A program made the translations under genes and the position numbers. From positions 682,001-746,000 of the forward strand of contig JAMXBD010000583.1 of NCBI GenBank assembly GCA_024138025.1: DNA of 64,000 bases. The letters run 5' to 3'. Source of the DNA: Combretum micranthum. Its lineage: Eukaryota > Streptophyta > Magnoliopsida > Myrtales > Combretaceae. Positions 22,600 to 34,512 of this stretch are shown piece after piece. How positions within the stretch are numbered: position 1 is the first letter of the stretch; every line of letters begins with the position of its first letter. The notes beneath the pieces are model-generated. The model was not told the DNA's origin, searched no databases, and worked only from the letters and a program-made list of their open reading frames with translations.

Positions 22600-24733
22600 A
22601 AGTCTCCTATTATTCCATTTGATAACCATCTTTGAGTACACATTAATGCTTCTATTGTAGTTGGCTTGAGCCGGCTTCTGTGTGAGGTAATGACCCGTCC
22701 ACTAGTGCTAAATGCTAACTCAGAAGCAATTGTAGAAATTGGTATAGACAACAATTCCCTAGATACAGCTTGTCGTGTGGGGTATTTGGTTCCACTTTGT
22801 TTCTACCATAAAAGGATATCAAAATTATCATCACCATCGCTCAAGGGTAGCAAAGTTTCCTTTAGGTAGTGGTCCAGCTCTATTTTTACTTAGTTGTCAT
22901 CAGTGGTGGTGACAAGTTTTCATGAATTGCCTCAATTTTGTTTGTCTCTTCAAACCCCAATCAACATCACCTATAGGCACAAAAGAGCTACTACCCACAT
23001 CTATACTCTTATTATTACGAGAATTGCTCGTGTTGGTATCCCTGAAGTAATTCATACAAAGTGTTCTTGGCCCTTTCTTTCTCCAAGGAACCACGATCAC
23101 CATACACACTAGAAAGCATAAAATCCACATCTTTGAACTTGAAGCGTGGATCTAGAACAATACATATAGCCATAATTGTGTGTACGTCACTCCAATATTT
23201 CTCAAATTTTACAAACATTTTATCAGCCATCAAACTAATATTCAAATCACGAGAGCCCTTCCATTAAGCAAGGCTTCCCTAATTTCATAAACCCTTTCAA
23301 AATAATAGTTTGTTGTTGGCTATTGCAAACCAGAAAACAGATTGGTTACTTCATAAAATATGGACAACTTCTTGCAAACCTCACCTGCTAACTCCCAATC
23401 TTCCTCAGTGGGAAGACACTTATAGTTTTTATCCATAAACTGAACTTTATAGAAAACTTCCTTATATTCAATTGCAGTAATTAACATGTCATAGGTGGAA
23501 TTCCACCTTGTCTTACAATCTAAGGAAAGCTTCCTAATAAAAGGCACATCTAGTTGCTTACACACCTCTCTAAATTTTTCCACTCGTGATAGTGTCACTG
23601 TCTAATATAATATCAAATCCTTTCTATTGCTTTTTCAATGACACTCACTCCATCTTTGACAACTAAATTCAAATATGTGCACAGCATCGCATATGAAATA
23701 CCTTCCCCACGAAGACGCAGATCCTCCTTTCGTAGCTTCAATTGTAAAGTTGTCATCATGGCATCATTTTTTGAACAATTATCTACGGTAACTGTAGATA
23801 ATTTCCTATCCAAACCCCATGCCATCAATGAATTGAATAGACAATCTGCAATTGCTTCATTTATATGTGGAGCTGGCATATGTAGAAAGCTACAAGAAAA
23901 AAAAAAAAGGACAGATCATAAATGTTATTAGAAACAATTCTTAACATTCCAATTAGATAGAATGAAAATTGTACAAAAGCTTACTTTAGGAGTTAGCTCT
24001 AGAGCATCCAATAGTAATCAACAAAATGTGCTGTCACTGTCATAAATCTCCATTTTTTATTCAATGTCCACAAATCCATTGTTACTGTAACCCATGTATT
24101 AAGCCCTTTCAATTGGATTCGCAATTTTTCTTTCTCCACATTATAAATGTTGATAATCTTTTTCCTGATGGTGGTGCAGCTAATGTGTTTAAAATGAGGT
24201 TGAATGTCACTAATAAACTCCCTAAAAAGTTCATGCTCAACCATTGATAATGGATACTCATGGACAATTATGGCCTTTGCAAATTTCTGCCATGCAGATT
24301 TTTGGTTGAAAGACCAGTTTCCTATTGCTAAACCACTTGCATTACAATCATCTTTGCTCTTAATAGTTTCCATTGATAGCAAACATTAGCTAATATTTGT
24401 TTGTCTTTTCTTTTGTGCACACCTCTTCAAATGGTTAAGCAAATGTGAAGTACCATTTGAATTGCTTGCTGAAAGTGTCTTCTTACAGTAGTTGCACTTA
24501 GTGACAGTTTCCCCTTTAACTATCTTTCTCACCATATCCTTCCACACAATAGATGTTAACTTACGTTTATTTGGATTGTCACTCTGATCCGTAGTACTTG
24601 ATACTTGAGAAGACAATACTTTTACCTTTTTGGATGCCACCTCCTTTTCAATTTCAACTTGGGATTCCGATGGAATTTCATCAACATCATTCGCAACCAT
24701 ATTCATCTCAGCTTCAAGTAATTCAACATCCAT
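22600..24733 (-). pseudogene. hAT-family transposase relic
   Basis: Reading from 24733 there is a BED zinc finger (SIVWKDMVRK...KCNYCKKTLSA...GTSHLLNHLKRC), then hAT core segments in several frames: WVTVTMDLWTL (24000-24380), KLSTVTVDNCSKND (23613-23879), LDCKTRWNSTYDML (23320-23598) and VLDPRFKFKDVDFM (23015-23245). The C-terminal dimerisation domain is at about 22630-22890 (ELDHYLKETLLPLSDGD...ELLSIPISTIASELAFSTSGR). hAT transposases cut and paste DNA with 8-bp target duplications. Frameshifts and stops separate each block, so it is dead. The order of domains is normal. Confidence 0.88.
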
Positions 24734-26700
24734 GTTCCCTACATTGATAATAAAAAGGATTTAATTTTATAAGAGGTATATATATTTTTACATTTTCATC
24801 TTCATGCAATCTAATTCTTAACAAAAAAAAATCTTTCGACAAGGAACTAGAAGATGGTCATTCATTTTTTTATCAATTTTTCATTTTTATTTTTTTCTTA
24901 AATTTTTTATTTTAAGTTCTGTGGGAAATTTGAGATAGTTGGAATTGATTGTTACATCATTTTGGAATTCAATGAACGTTAGCAATTAATGTTTAAATAG
25001 ATAATGAACTTTTCCCTATTTGTGTAAATATTCAAAATTTTGATCATACCCTATAAGTATTAGTGAGTACCTTCTCATTGACCTTGTCTTCACAGCCTAG
25101 GCATGTTTTTCTTAATAATAATTTTATTGTAAATAAAATGAAGACATTGAGGACTCGTTTAAGCATAAAAAAAAAAGGATGGGGATCCTAATTTTTTACA
25201 CATGATATATATTATATTTAATTTGCTATAGTCGACTAGCTTGCGGATTGTTTGAATAAAGCATGGAGTAGAGGTTCAAACTTCAACTTCTTAAGGATTT
25301 ATAAAGCTCATGAACTCAAATTCACTTGTGTAGTTTTATTAGATTAGTTTAATTTTTTACAATATTAGTATTCCTCGTGATAAATAACAATGAAGAAAGA
25401 ACCCTTTACCAAATACTTATTACAAAACCAAATCATTAGAATCGGAAAATAACCCTGTGGTTTTGTTGATTGTTGTGTCGCACCAAGTGGAAAAAAAAAA
25501 CCTTTAATTATAGAATGAAGGGATGCTAAAATGTTAAAATCCATATCACCAGGGAGTTTAACAGGATCAAATTTGAATCCGATGACCAATCTAGCTAGTG
25601 AACCCACAATTGATAATAAACAAGTGATCCAAATAAATCTAAATCCAAAACATTCGGAAAAAAAAAAAAAACAATTCGAAAGTAAAATTCCAACAACAAG
25701 TGTACTAAGCTATGGAAGCATTATAGCATGGTGAACCTAATCAAATGGGAAGGAACTAATTTTTTTCCCCTTGTCCATCGGTAAGAATTTTGATTAAAAA
25801 CAATATTATAATCATCATATACCAAGTTAAACTATCAAATTGGTGTTATCAACATAAATTGAACTTGTCTTGCCAATACAGTAACCTAACTAGGACAAAC
25901 GATCATGGAATGAAAACTACAACATCTTAGGAGGTTTGGAAAAGTCAACTACATTATCCCATTGAATTATTGAATTGATTATTTGAATTTAAACCAAACT
26001 TGCTAGATTATGCTTTTGTTTTTCTTTTTCCCAATTTGCTATGATTCGTATTATAATAAAAGCATCTCTTTCAAATAGTATTTTTTCAATCCTTAATCAA
26101 ATATCTAATATCTCTTTCAATTTTCTACTTTTTCAGATAGCATTTCTACACTTGTTGAATTTGACATTTGTGTATATATCTATGTTACAAATCTCAACTT
26201 CAACCACATAAAGAAAGTGAATTGTAGAGTATGACTACATCAAAAGCTAATTCTATAAATTCATTTCTACATAGATCATAAGGAATATTTTAAATAATCT
26301 TCGTGCTGTCAAAAAGGCAAAAAGAAGGAAACCCATCCTAAGATGCCTAGCTAGCAACTAAAGACCAACTCAGACTCCTAGAAAGGATGTAATAGCTTAT
26401 AAAAGGTTTGTGGGACTTGATGAAACTAGATAAATTAATTCATTGGCAAAAAGAAGGAAAAAAAAAAACAAATAAACCATATTGGAAATTATAAAGAAAA
26501 AAGAAAGCATAAAGGTTTTTCCTAAATTAAACATACTGAAGGATTAATTAATCTTGGCTATCCTTTCAATGATAATCTTGGCTAATTTGAGCATTATTGT
26601 TGGTGAAACTAAACATGAGTTTGAGTAGTAAAAATATTAGATTGCGTATGTATAACCCTAAGTTAAACAACAACCAAGTTATTGATGGAAATCGAAAGAG
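24734..26700. other. Non-coding part of the hAT element, no gene seen
   Basis: A/T-rich sequence between the transposase start and the presumed leader. Nothing coding is supported; it may be a 5' intron plus later insertions. Confidence 0.35.
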
Positions 26701-27261
26701 AGAGAGGATTTCTTACCTCACTTGTGTTGTGCTAACTTCGAGCTTTTGACAATGATGATAGCACAGAGCGGTAGAGAACTATGTGTGAGACAAGACGATG
26801 ACGATGTGTGATGATACAAGCAAGGAGAGGTGACAAGTGTGACGACACGATCAAAGATCGATTGAGAGAGAACTATGATTGGGAGGCATGAGACGACGAC
26901 GATGGTGTGCAGTAGCTAGGGTTTGATCGGAATAGAGAGAGAAAGGAGAGGTGTTGTTTTGGGAGTGACTAGTGACTAGGAACTAAGAAGGGGAACTAGG
27001 AAATCAGCATGTAGGCATGCGGGTAGGGTTACAAGATATCCCTACTTTTAAGTTAGCAAATGTTTTTTAAACTCAATTTAATTAGGGTCAGGTATCCTTC
27101 GGGTATTTTCTAGAACCCGAACCCGACTCATTAACCCTATAGGATTTTTCTAGCATATCCAAATATGATCTTATAACCCTATAGGATTTAACCCTATAGG
27201 GTTTTTATCAGATTAGGTGGGTCAAAAACTCGATAATAGTCAACCCGATTACATCCCTAGG

Positions 27262-27860
27262 CATTTAGGCATGATGCCACGCCCACCTTTTTATATTATG
27301 AAAAACGTGCACATGATACACGCATTCTCTTTAAATTGCGAAGAGGGTATACCCACAGTTATTATAAAAGTAAAGTTTGGTGGATTCTCACTTTCACCAC
27401 TTGCACTAACTCTACAAACACACATCTCTCTCTTGACTACTACTCTAGAGGTGTGACTACTTCACTCCATTGACTTCTTGGCTTTGGATCTTTATTTTTC
27501 AAAGTGAGCCTCTCTTTTCCATCTTCTATTTTACTTATTTTACTTTATATTTGCCTCATTTTGTTCAAAACTCCAATTGAAACCTTAGGTTTTTCCCTTG
27601 AGCTAGATTAGTCCAATTTTATGATTTTTATTGGTAGTCTTCCACATTAATGTGTTAGATAGTACTAATTATAGTAGTGTGCATGAATGCATATGAAGAT
27701 TTGATGGTTGAATTAGCTTTTTTGTTATGCATATCAAGTGTTCGGTGAATCCTTAGTAAAAAGTGACAAAAATTGTGTGATGGATCCAAGGAGCCTTAGA
27801 AAAGTTTAAGAAAAAAAAGGAAAATAGTGTACCATATTCAATCTTAAATTCAGTTCTTAC
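27262..27860. other. Flank between the hAT and Mutator-like relics
   Basis: No gene or element is recognisable in this stretch. Confidence 0.3.
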
Positions 27861-28195
27861 CATTATTTAATTATAGGCGCTGACTCCATAGGTTTGTAAT
27901 GGTAGATATTGTTCACTTTATGGTGTATGCCCATAGAAACATTGTGACTGGATCACACAAGCTGGAGTCTGACAAGCCTTCATTGAGGAAAGTTTAGATG
28001 AGGATGGATGTCAATTTTCGATAGTTTGTTAATAGGATATGTGCAAGTGTTGGTATGGATCCAAGCATTGGAGGCATTGAAATAATACATAAGCACCCCT
28101 ACTACATGCCAAGTGGACCTGTGTATGTGCTTGTACCAATCGTTGATGATGAGAGTAGAGAGGATCTATTGGTGCAAGCAAAGGAGTAAGTGTTG
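27860..28195 (+). pseudogene. Mutator-like element N-terminal domain fragment
   Basis: One frame reads VHFMVYAHRNIVTGSHKLESDKPS, then after a stop FVNRICASVGMDPSIGG and IEIIHKHPYYMPSGPVYVLVPIVDDESREDLL. This matches the layout of the N-terminal domain found before MULE transposases in plants. The transposase core itself is missing; sequence related to the long LTRs (copy 5) begins shortly after. Confidence 0.6.
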
Positions 28196-29300
28196 GCTTG
28201 ATTCAAGAGTTGTTTGTGCAAATTTCTGGTCAGTCAAGCCGTCCCCAACCTCCAAATTTTTCTATAAATCAAGTTTAGGGATTAGAATTTAAATTTTATG
28301 TGAGTGTTAGAATGCATAATATGTTATAATTTCTAATACAATAGTTTTTGTAAAATAGATCTAGTAGAAATAGAAATTCAAAATTTTTAATTGCGTTATT
28401 TCAAGTTGTTTGCCAACTAAATTTTGTTTTCAAAATTCCTTTAGAAAATTGAATTTCATAAACTTAACTTCTAAATTATCAAGAATGTCAATATGAGTTC
28501 TAATAAGAAATTATCTAATTACAATGAATTTATGAACTAAAATTTTCTAAATTTTGTATTGATTTCAAGTAATTTTTAATTTCAATGTATTAATGTGTAG
28601 AGGATAATATGTGCTTGGAGCTAAGCTTAATTTCTACCATATCAAGCTCAATGACCTACCATAATAAACATACAGCCACCCACACACAATAATTTTCAAA
28701 TGACGCGAAAGTCAACAAATTTTTGTTTTTATATATATGGGATAAACATCAAAGATTTGGATAGAAAACCATTTCCCGTTTTTCCTCTTGCTGCCAACAT
28801 ATCACATACACACACACTTCATAATTCTATTTTGATTTCCCTTCTTAAATCAACAAGAAATTCAAGGTACACACATATCCTCAAGCTAGGATTCATATAG
28901 GTAAGTTGCTTTTACTCTATTGCTTTGTTAATTATGTTTTGTAAGTAAGTGTAGGATTGAGTTTTTGTTAGTTGTTGATATATATAGGGTTTTTATGAAT
29001 TATGTTAATAGTTATGTGAAGTAGAGATAAGGAGTTATGGTTTAAGTTCTAAAACAAGGATGATATAGGCTATGAATGGTTGATTGAGTGGATGTGAATA
29101 GGTTAAGTGTTGTAAGGTATGAAAGTGAAAGGAGTGAATATAAGTCTTGTATGATGATGCTAGTATGTATTTGATGGATATGAGATAATTGAAGTTGGTT
29201 AAAATGTGTAAAATTGTAATATAAAGATGTGTGTTTCGCTGATGGATGAGCACGAAGGCGTGGTGGAGAGCGTGGTGCATTCTATAGGCATTTGTGGGTA

Positions 29301-29525
29301 ATATGCCCCTCTTTACGGGGCGTGGCAAGGGGCATGATAGCCTTTGTTTCCACACCTTGGTTGATACGCCCTTCCATATAGGGCATGGCAGGGGTCGTGG
29401 TAGCTTCTGAGCATCAACTTACTTATATCCCCATCCAGACGGGGCGTGGTGGCATCTATGTCTTGCCCTGCTCCATACGCCCCTTGATACGAGACGAGGT
29501 CAAGGGCATATGACCTCTGTTCCAT
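29301..29525. repeat. GC-rich palindromic tandem repeats within LTR copy 5
   Basis: Four degenerate units begin at about 29301, 29364, 29425 and 29475. Each starts ATA(T/C)(G/C)CCC and most contain a matching GGGGCGTGG or similar, so each could fold as a stem. Base composition is sharply richer in G+C than its surroundings. Confidence 0.75.
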
Positions 29526-29611
29526 GTTTTCTCTTTCTATAGCTTTAGAATCTTGTTTAATTCTTTTTTCTTTGTTAGATAGTTAGTAATACAAGTTTTT
29601 CTATCTTATAG

Positions 29612-29678
29612 GTGCCTTAGATCAAGACTTTGACTTTCCTTTTGACTACTACGATGATTGAAGAGAATGCATGGGCGA
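29612..29678 (+). other. Conserved short exon with acidic tail, copy 5
   Basis: Acceptor TATAG ending 29611, candidate donor GTAATT at 29679. The frame reads ALDQDFDFPFDYYDD and stops at TGA 29659-29661, 50 nt after the acceptor (one codon longer than the others). Confidence 0.55.
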
Positions 29679-30857
29679 GTAATTGAATCTTTTCACTTAC
29701 ATGTGATTATAGTATAGTTGCACATGATTTTAATATGATCAAAATTCGAATTCTTGTATGGGGTTTGGGAAGTAATGCATGTTGTATGTTTATTGATTGA
29801 AAAATCTTGTAATGTTCAAAGTGAATACTAATTAGTTGACATTAATTTATGGATGACAAATGTGGATTGTCTTAGAATTTGATAGCTGCCTAATGAATTG
29901 ATCTAAACCTCATTTGACTTATAAATAAATTGGTCATGTATTGTATTACATAGCATAATTGCATTTATTTGGTATTCATGTCACGTATTACCGTCTCAAT
30001 TACGTGGTGATGTATGTGTAAATCCAATGAATCTAGTAGGGCCGCCAATTTTATAGGAATTAAGCAGGCTTAAAGGAAGTCACCTGATGAAGGTTGGCAC
30101 GAAACGACAATTCTTAGTGGAACTTCTAAGAACTAAGTGAAGTGGAGGAAATGTTATATATGTATATATATGTTTATAAACACAAATTGATATTAAAGTT
30201 TGGAATGAAAACTCCTCCTTTAGTTCTTTGAATTTTCTGGGTGTGAAATACCAATCTAGTCCTTCAATCCCCAAGGAAGGGCATAAATCCCATGTGTTTA
30301 GATTCTGGCCACTCAACTATGTTTGTACATATGTTTGACTATTGCATTGCATATGAGTGTTAATTAAACATTGTATGAATTGTTATATGGTATTGAGATT
30401 CTTTTATTCACTGAGCTTTTTATGCTTACGCTCTTTTAGATTGTTGTTTTATAGAAACTTAAGTAAGAAGACCAAGATTGAGAATAAGTACGACGTAGAA
30501 TAGATTGGAGACTTATGTATTTTTGTTGGAAGGAAGACTTTAATGCTACTTAGAGTTTATATTTGTAATAGTATAAGTTTAGGCATGATATCTTTTATTT
30601 TCTTTGTTAGTTATGTTTAAGGTTAAGCCCTTAAAGGCGAAGTTGTAATCTTTTATATGAAGTTGGATACTTGTGTAGTTATTTATCTATATGGCTTGTA
30701 TATATGCAATATCTTTCTTAATCCAAACAACCTTCAATCCTGTTAAATCTGTTCACGCCACGGGCATGTTACTTGTACAAAAATCATGTAACTTCCGGGG
30801 GCCTCAGTTAGTTACATGAAGTATTGTTACTACTACGATACCCTGTGGGGCGTGACA

Positions 30858-32140
30858 TCTCAACAACCTATCGTAATGCATTCAACAAACAAGCATTGTA
30901 CGAGGTAAGAGTATTTTCTTTACTTAATTTGTTTATTGCTAGCAAAGTGCAATTTACTTATTGTCCCCTTTTGTTTTGTTTATTATGATTACAGATAGAA
31001 TAGGAGTCATACCTAGATGCCTTATTAGAGAGTCTCCCTCCATTTTGCTTAGCAGGACAACACATATGGTAGGCATGGGTGCTACTTATTTCCTTATGGA
31101 TTGTCAAGTGACACTCTCGGATTGATTGCTTCAACAATTTGGTAACCTCTAGGGAATCCCACCAAAAGCTAACACTAATGTCCAACTTTATTCCATTGAC
31201 TTGCATGGTACTTTGACAAAACTTGGGAAAAGTTGCATAGTAGGTATATGGGAATTGTGTAGATTACCTTGCCTAGTATTGACACATCACACGTCGATAC
31301 ATAGCTTGATTAGGAGCTTTATTCAGTTAAATGGTCAGTAAGAGTATTTTTTAATTTGATCATTTCAACTTATGGAAATTTAAATGTAATTGATATAACT
31401 ATTTCCTTTTCGATAGATGGATGGCTTCAAGAAGATAACATTGGATGGTAGTGCATCTCGAATGGTTCGCATTATTGAAAAAGCTATGAGACATAAAGAC
31501 CAGCATGGTGTGCCCAAGCTGTTTCCCTATGTTTAATGTGGTGTTGCTACTAAAGATGAAGAGAAGAAGATGAGCCTGCAACAGATCTACCAAAATGGGA
31601 GCAGGGAGTTCCTCGACATTATGCCCTTCGACCTCAAAGACCACGTTGTGGTTAGTATCTCACCTCATCCATTCTAGATGAGGTAACACCTTCACCACTA
31701 GTATATTCAAAGGCACCTACACATTGCTTACAGCCTTATAAGAGTAGTCATATTGGTGAATTCTTCCATGGCACTGGTAAAGCACCAAGTTATGATATAT
31801 TCCCTTCCAGCAATAGCTATTTAGGGGATATCATTGGCAACTCGGCAGGTGAACATAGTCTTTATTACACACTGAACCTAGGGTATTATGTTGGTCCAAT
31901 TCAGACACCCCTAGTGCTACATAAAGAGTGGTAACATCAAGACCATGTAGCAATTATGGGTGAGGGGGTAACTCAGTTCAGTTAGGTTCATCACCTATAT
32001 CAGCATAACTCGATGGTTGCATGTGACTTCATGTAATCACTTGAAGAAGAAGAGGGTGAAGGGAAAGAATAGAAGCACATCAAGAGGCTAAGTAACCAAT
32101 GTAGAAGTCTTTAGTGTTTGTACAATTTAGTTGGGTTGTT
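30858..32140 (+). pseudogene. Plant-mobile-domain (aminotransferase-like) fragment from a Mutator-like element
   Basis: From the LTR boundary the frame reads STTYRNAFNKQALYE, an apparent intron follows (about 30906-30993), then SYLDALLESLPPFCLAGQHIW, a decayed stretch, LLQQFGNL and GIPPKANTNVQLYSIDLHG, and near 31575 PKWEQGVPRHYALRPQRPR, with a trailing low-complexity end (SLYYTLNLGYYVGPIQTP near 31860-31915). This is the layout of the PMD-C domain found in many plant transposons and in the host MAIN/MAIL proteins. Stops and shifts show it is dead. Long LTR copy 5 interrupts it on the left. Confidence 0.7.
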
Positions 32141-32404
32141 TTCAAGAGGAGAGACCGGAGGAAGTGGAGGGGATAAATTATATTGATTTGATATTTGATA
32201 TTGCATAAAGATTGAAACATCTGCAAACTTACTTTTTTTTATTATGTATTAAATTTGTTGTGATTTGCTACTATTTTACTAAGTAATTGTTGTTTGGAGT
32301 GGGAATTAGTTAGCAAGACAATATCTTTAGTTGATATATGGATATAGTTTTGCTACAAATTTACACCTTTTACGTATTTAGAGGACTTGTAAAGTGTTTC
32401 CTGC

Positions 32405-32472
32405 ATTATAGGCATGTTTGGTAAAGAGGGTGAATGTGGCATGCACACCATCTTTATAATTTAAAGAGGGTA
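32405..32472. repeat. Subterminal hairpin repeats, left part
   Basis: AAAGAGGG...GGCATGCACACCATCTTTATAATTTAAAGAGGG resembles sequence at 36086-36130 beyond long LTR copy 6 (ATGCGCCCTCTTTATATTCC...AGAGGGC). Joined across the insertion they form at least two units of about 40 bases, each a near-palindrome. They may be the end of the Mutator/PMD element. Confidence 0.4.
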
Positions 32473-33610
32473 CGTCACGCCCCGAGAGTACTCTAGTAGT
32501 AGCAAACAAGTTACACTTGATTACTATCATTAGTTTACCTTTAGAGAATGACATGTTTTCGAACAACAAGATCTTTTTGTTGCTTTGATAAGAAATGACA
32601 AATACATGTAAGTCGTAAATTAGTAAATAACAATCATCCCAGTGCTTGATTATAGCATTACAAACCATAATATCTTTCTAAAAGTCTTTAAACACATAAC
32701 TAATAATTTAAATACTAACTAGCTTAGGCTAAAATAAAAACAAGGAACTTGTCCTATAATCTTCAATGAGCTTTCAGTCTTGAAGTTCTTATTGGAGCTA
32801 AACTCCTGGAAGTAACCAGACATGGCCTAAGTGTAAACCTGAAAGGCCTATTGGAGTATGAGCGAAACCATGGGCTTAGTGAATAACCAGAACTTACCAC
32901 ATATCAAACAAGTTTATTAACAATCATATGTAATGCATCAATCAATCATATGCTCAAAATATAAGTTTGGATGATCTAGAATCCAAATAGGAAAATGATT
33001 CATGCCCTCTTTTTAGAGTTGAATGATCACAATAATATGGCCCACTTACCCAAGAGAAACTAAGCATACATGAAATCAACAATACTCTCTTTAATTATCA
33101 CTTTTAACTTAATCATGTCTTAATAACCAATTCTTGTCTTTAGCCTTAGGATCTCCATTAAGCGTTAGTCATTTCAAAGCAATACCATAATCGGCATCCT
33201 TTCTTACCAATTAGTTCCTATGGTATCGACAGCTCAAAGGTAATCTAGTATAGATCCAGTAGCTTTTAGCCTAAGTCAACCAAGCATTATCAGAGGGTCG
33301 AAACACTAACACGTAGTAGGCTACAACGTACTCACATTGTTTATGCAAATTGTGCAATGCATGTCTATTTCATTTATGGTATCAAATAGCTTTTAGTCCA
33401 ATTTAGAGTGTTCAAGCATTGAATAGATGATCAACATGCTATACAAGCAATAATTTCACAACGAATTCTATTATCAATGAGATTAATGTTGTTTAACAAT
33501 CAATAAATCATACAACATACAGTTCTCACAGAAAACCAAGTTATTATCTTTTCATTATAAATTCAACTAAGCTACAAACACAAATAATGCAATAAATCTG
33601 TGTTACTTAC

Positions 33611-33670
33611 CTGCTCATACTAGCTAGTCGTAGTAATCAACGGGAAAATCCTCACTAGTATCAAGATCAC
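33611..33670 (-). other. Conserved short exon with acidic tail, copy 6
   Basis: Acceptor AATAG just before 33670, donor CAG/GTAAGT at 33611/33610. The frame reads DLDTSEDFPVDYYD and stops at TAG (33626-33624), 47 nt after the acceptor. Confidence 0.6.
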
Positions 33671-34139
33671 CTATTGAGATGAATAATATATTCATCAATA
33701 TCATACAAACTATATAATTAAATTTCTATAAATGTCTAAGTGTCCAATATTGATGTTGGGTTTTCTTTCTATTATTATGTTGGTCCTTTAATGATCCTAT
33801 CATAATCAATTATTATTTAATATTTATTTTCATTTTTCTTGTCTTGATCTTGTTTGATATTTATATACATTTATCGGGTATTCGAAAAATGATATTATCA
33901 ACTTATATTTTTATAGTTATTATTATTGCTATTTTTATATCGTTCCTTATTTGACCCATTATAGCAATTCATATTTATTTACTATTGTTTAGTATCATCG
34001 TGTTTCTCTTAGTCTATTTCATATAATTTTCTTGTTATGTATAGGTATCACATTATTCAAAATTTTAGCTTATTTAAATTTCCATTCTTACGTTTAAAAT
34101 AAGTATTCTACAATTATTATACTTTATTTTCATTTACAA

Positions 34140-34512
34140 AGTATACTAATATTAAGAGTAATGATAATAATATTAGTAATAATAATAATGATAATTATAA
34201 GGTAATTTGCTAGTAATACTAATATTATTTTTCATAATAACTTTATTAAAATAATAGAAATTTTAACGACGACGAAAACAACAACAACAACAACAACAAC
34301 AATAATAATAATATTGTGGATTATAATGATAATAATAATCATTAGGATAATAATAATAACAATAATATTTGATATTAATAATAACAATTATCATAATAAT
34401 AGTATCATTAACAATATTACTAATACTAACATTAGTAATGACAATAATAATAATATTAATAAGAAGGATAATAATAATAATGATAACAACATTAATAATA
34501 ATAATAATAGCT
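34140..34512. repeat. AAT/AAC trinucleotide microsatellite tract
   Basis: Imperfect AAT-type repeats with an ACA/CAA block of about eight units near 34275-34300. Open frames across it are low-complexity and not genes. Confidence 0.9.

Larger units (their letters stand above)
21860..27261 (-). mobile_element. Degraded hAT transposon
   Basis: A minus-strand hAT transposase relic lies inside. Outer segments share words such as ACCCTATA(A/G)GG: once near 21868 and three or more times at 27140-27210, as expected for hAT subterminal repeats. The right end is probably the ...ACATCCCTA at 27253-27261. The left terminal repeat was not found, so the left limit is approximate. A GAG/GTAAGAAAT donor near 26717 and leader-like sequence around 26720-26960 could be the transposase 5' UTR. 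Confidence 0.6.
28230..30857 (+). mobile_element. Long LTR, copy 5 (diverged)
   Basis: Ends CCCTGTGGGGCGTGACA at 30857, like the other copies. The 5' end is decayed and set only by similarity near 28236-28290. Landmarks are a TATA-like run near 28727, a donor ATATAG/GTAAGT at 28900/28901, a palindromic repeat array at 29301-29525, a short exon at 29612-29678, a GGAAGGGCATAAATCC block near 30270, the box TTCACTGAG...TGCTTACG near 30408-30430, and an acceptor TTTTATAG ending at 30454. It interrupts PMD-coding sequence directly at 30858. The left target duplication was not found. Confidence 0.65.

Noticed and set aside
28700..28900. 66-codon frame in LTR copy 5 ending exactly at the leader splice donor
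   Set aside because: Tempting as a first coding exon, but its frame ends in a stop at the junction and no other copy has it.
30858..32140. PMD as a functional host MAIN/MAIL-type gene
   Set aside because: Stops and shifts throughout, cut by an LTR, and associated with Mutator-like sequence.
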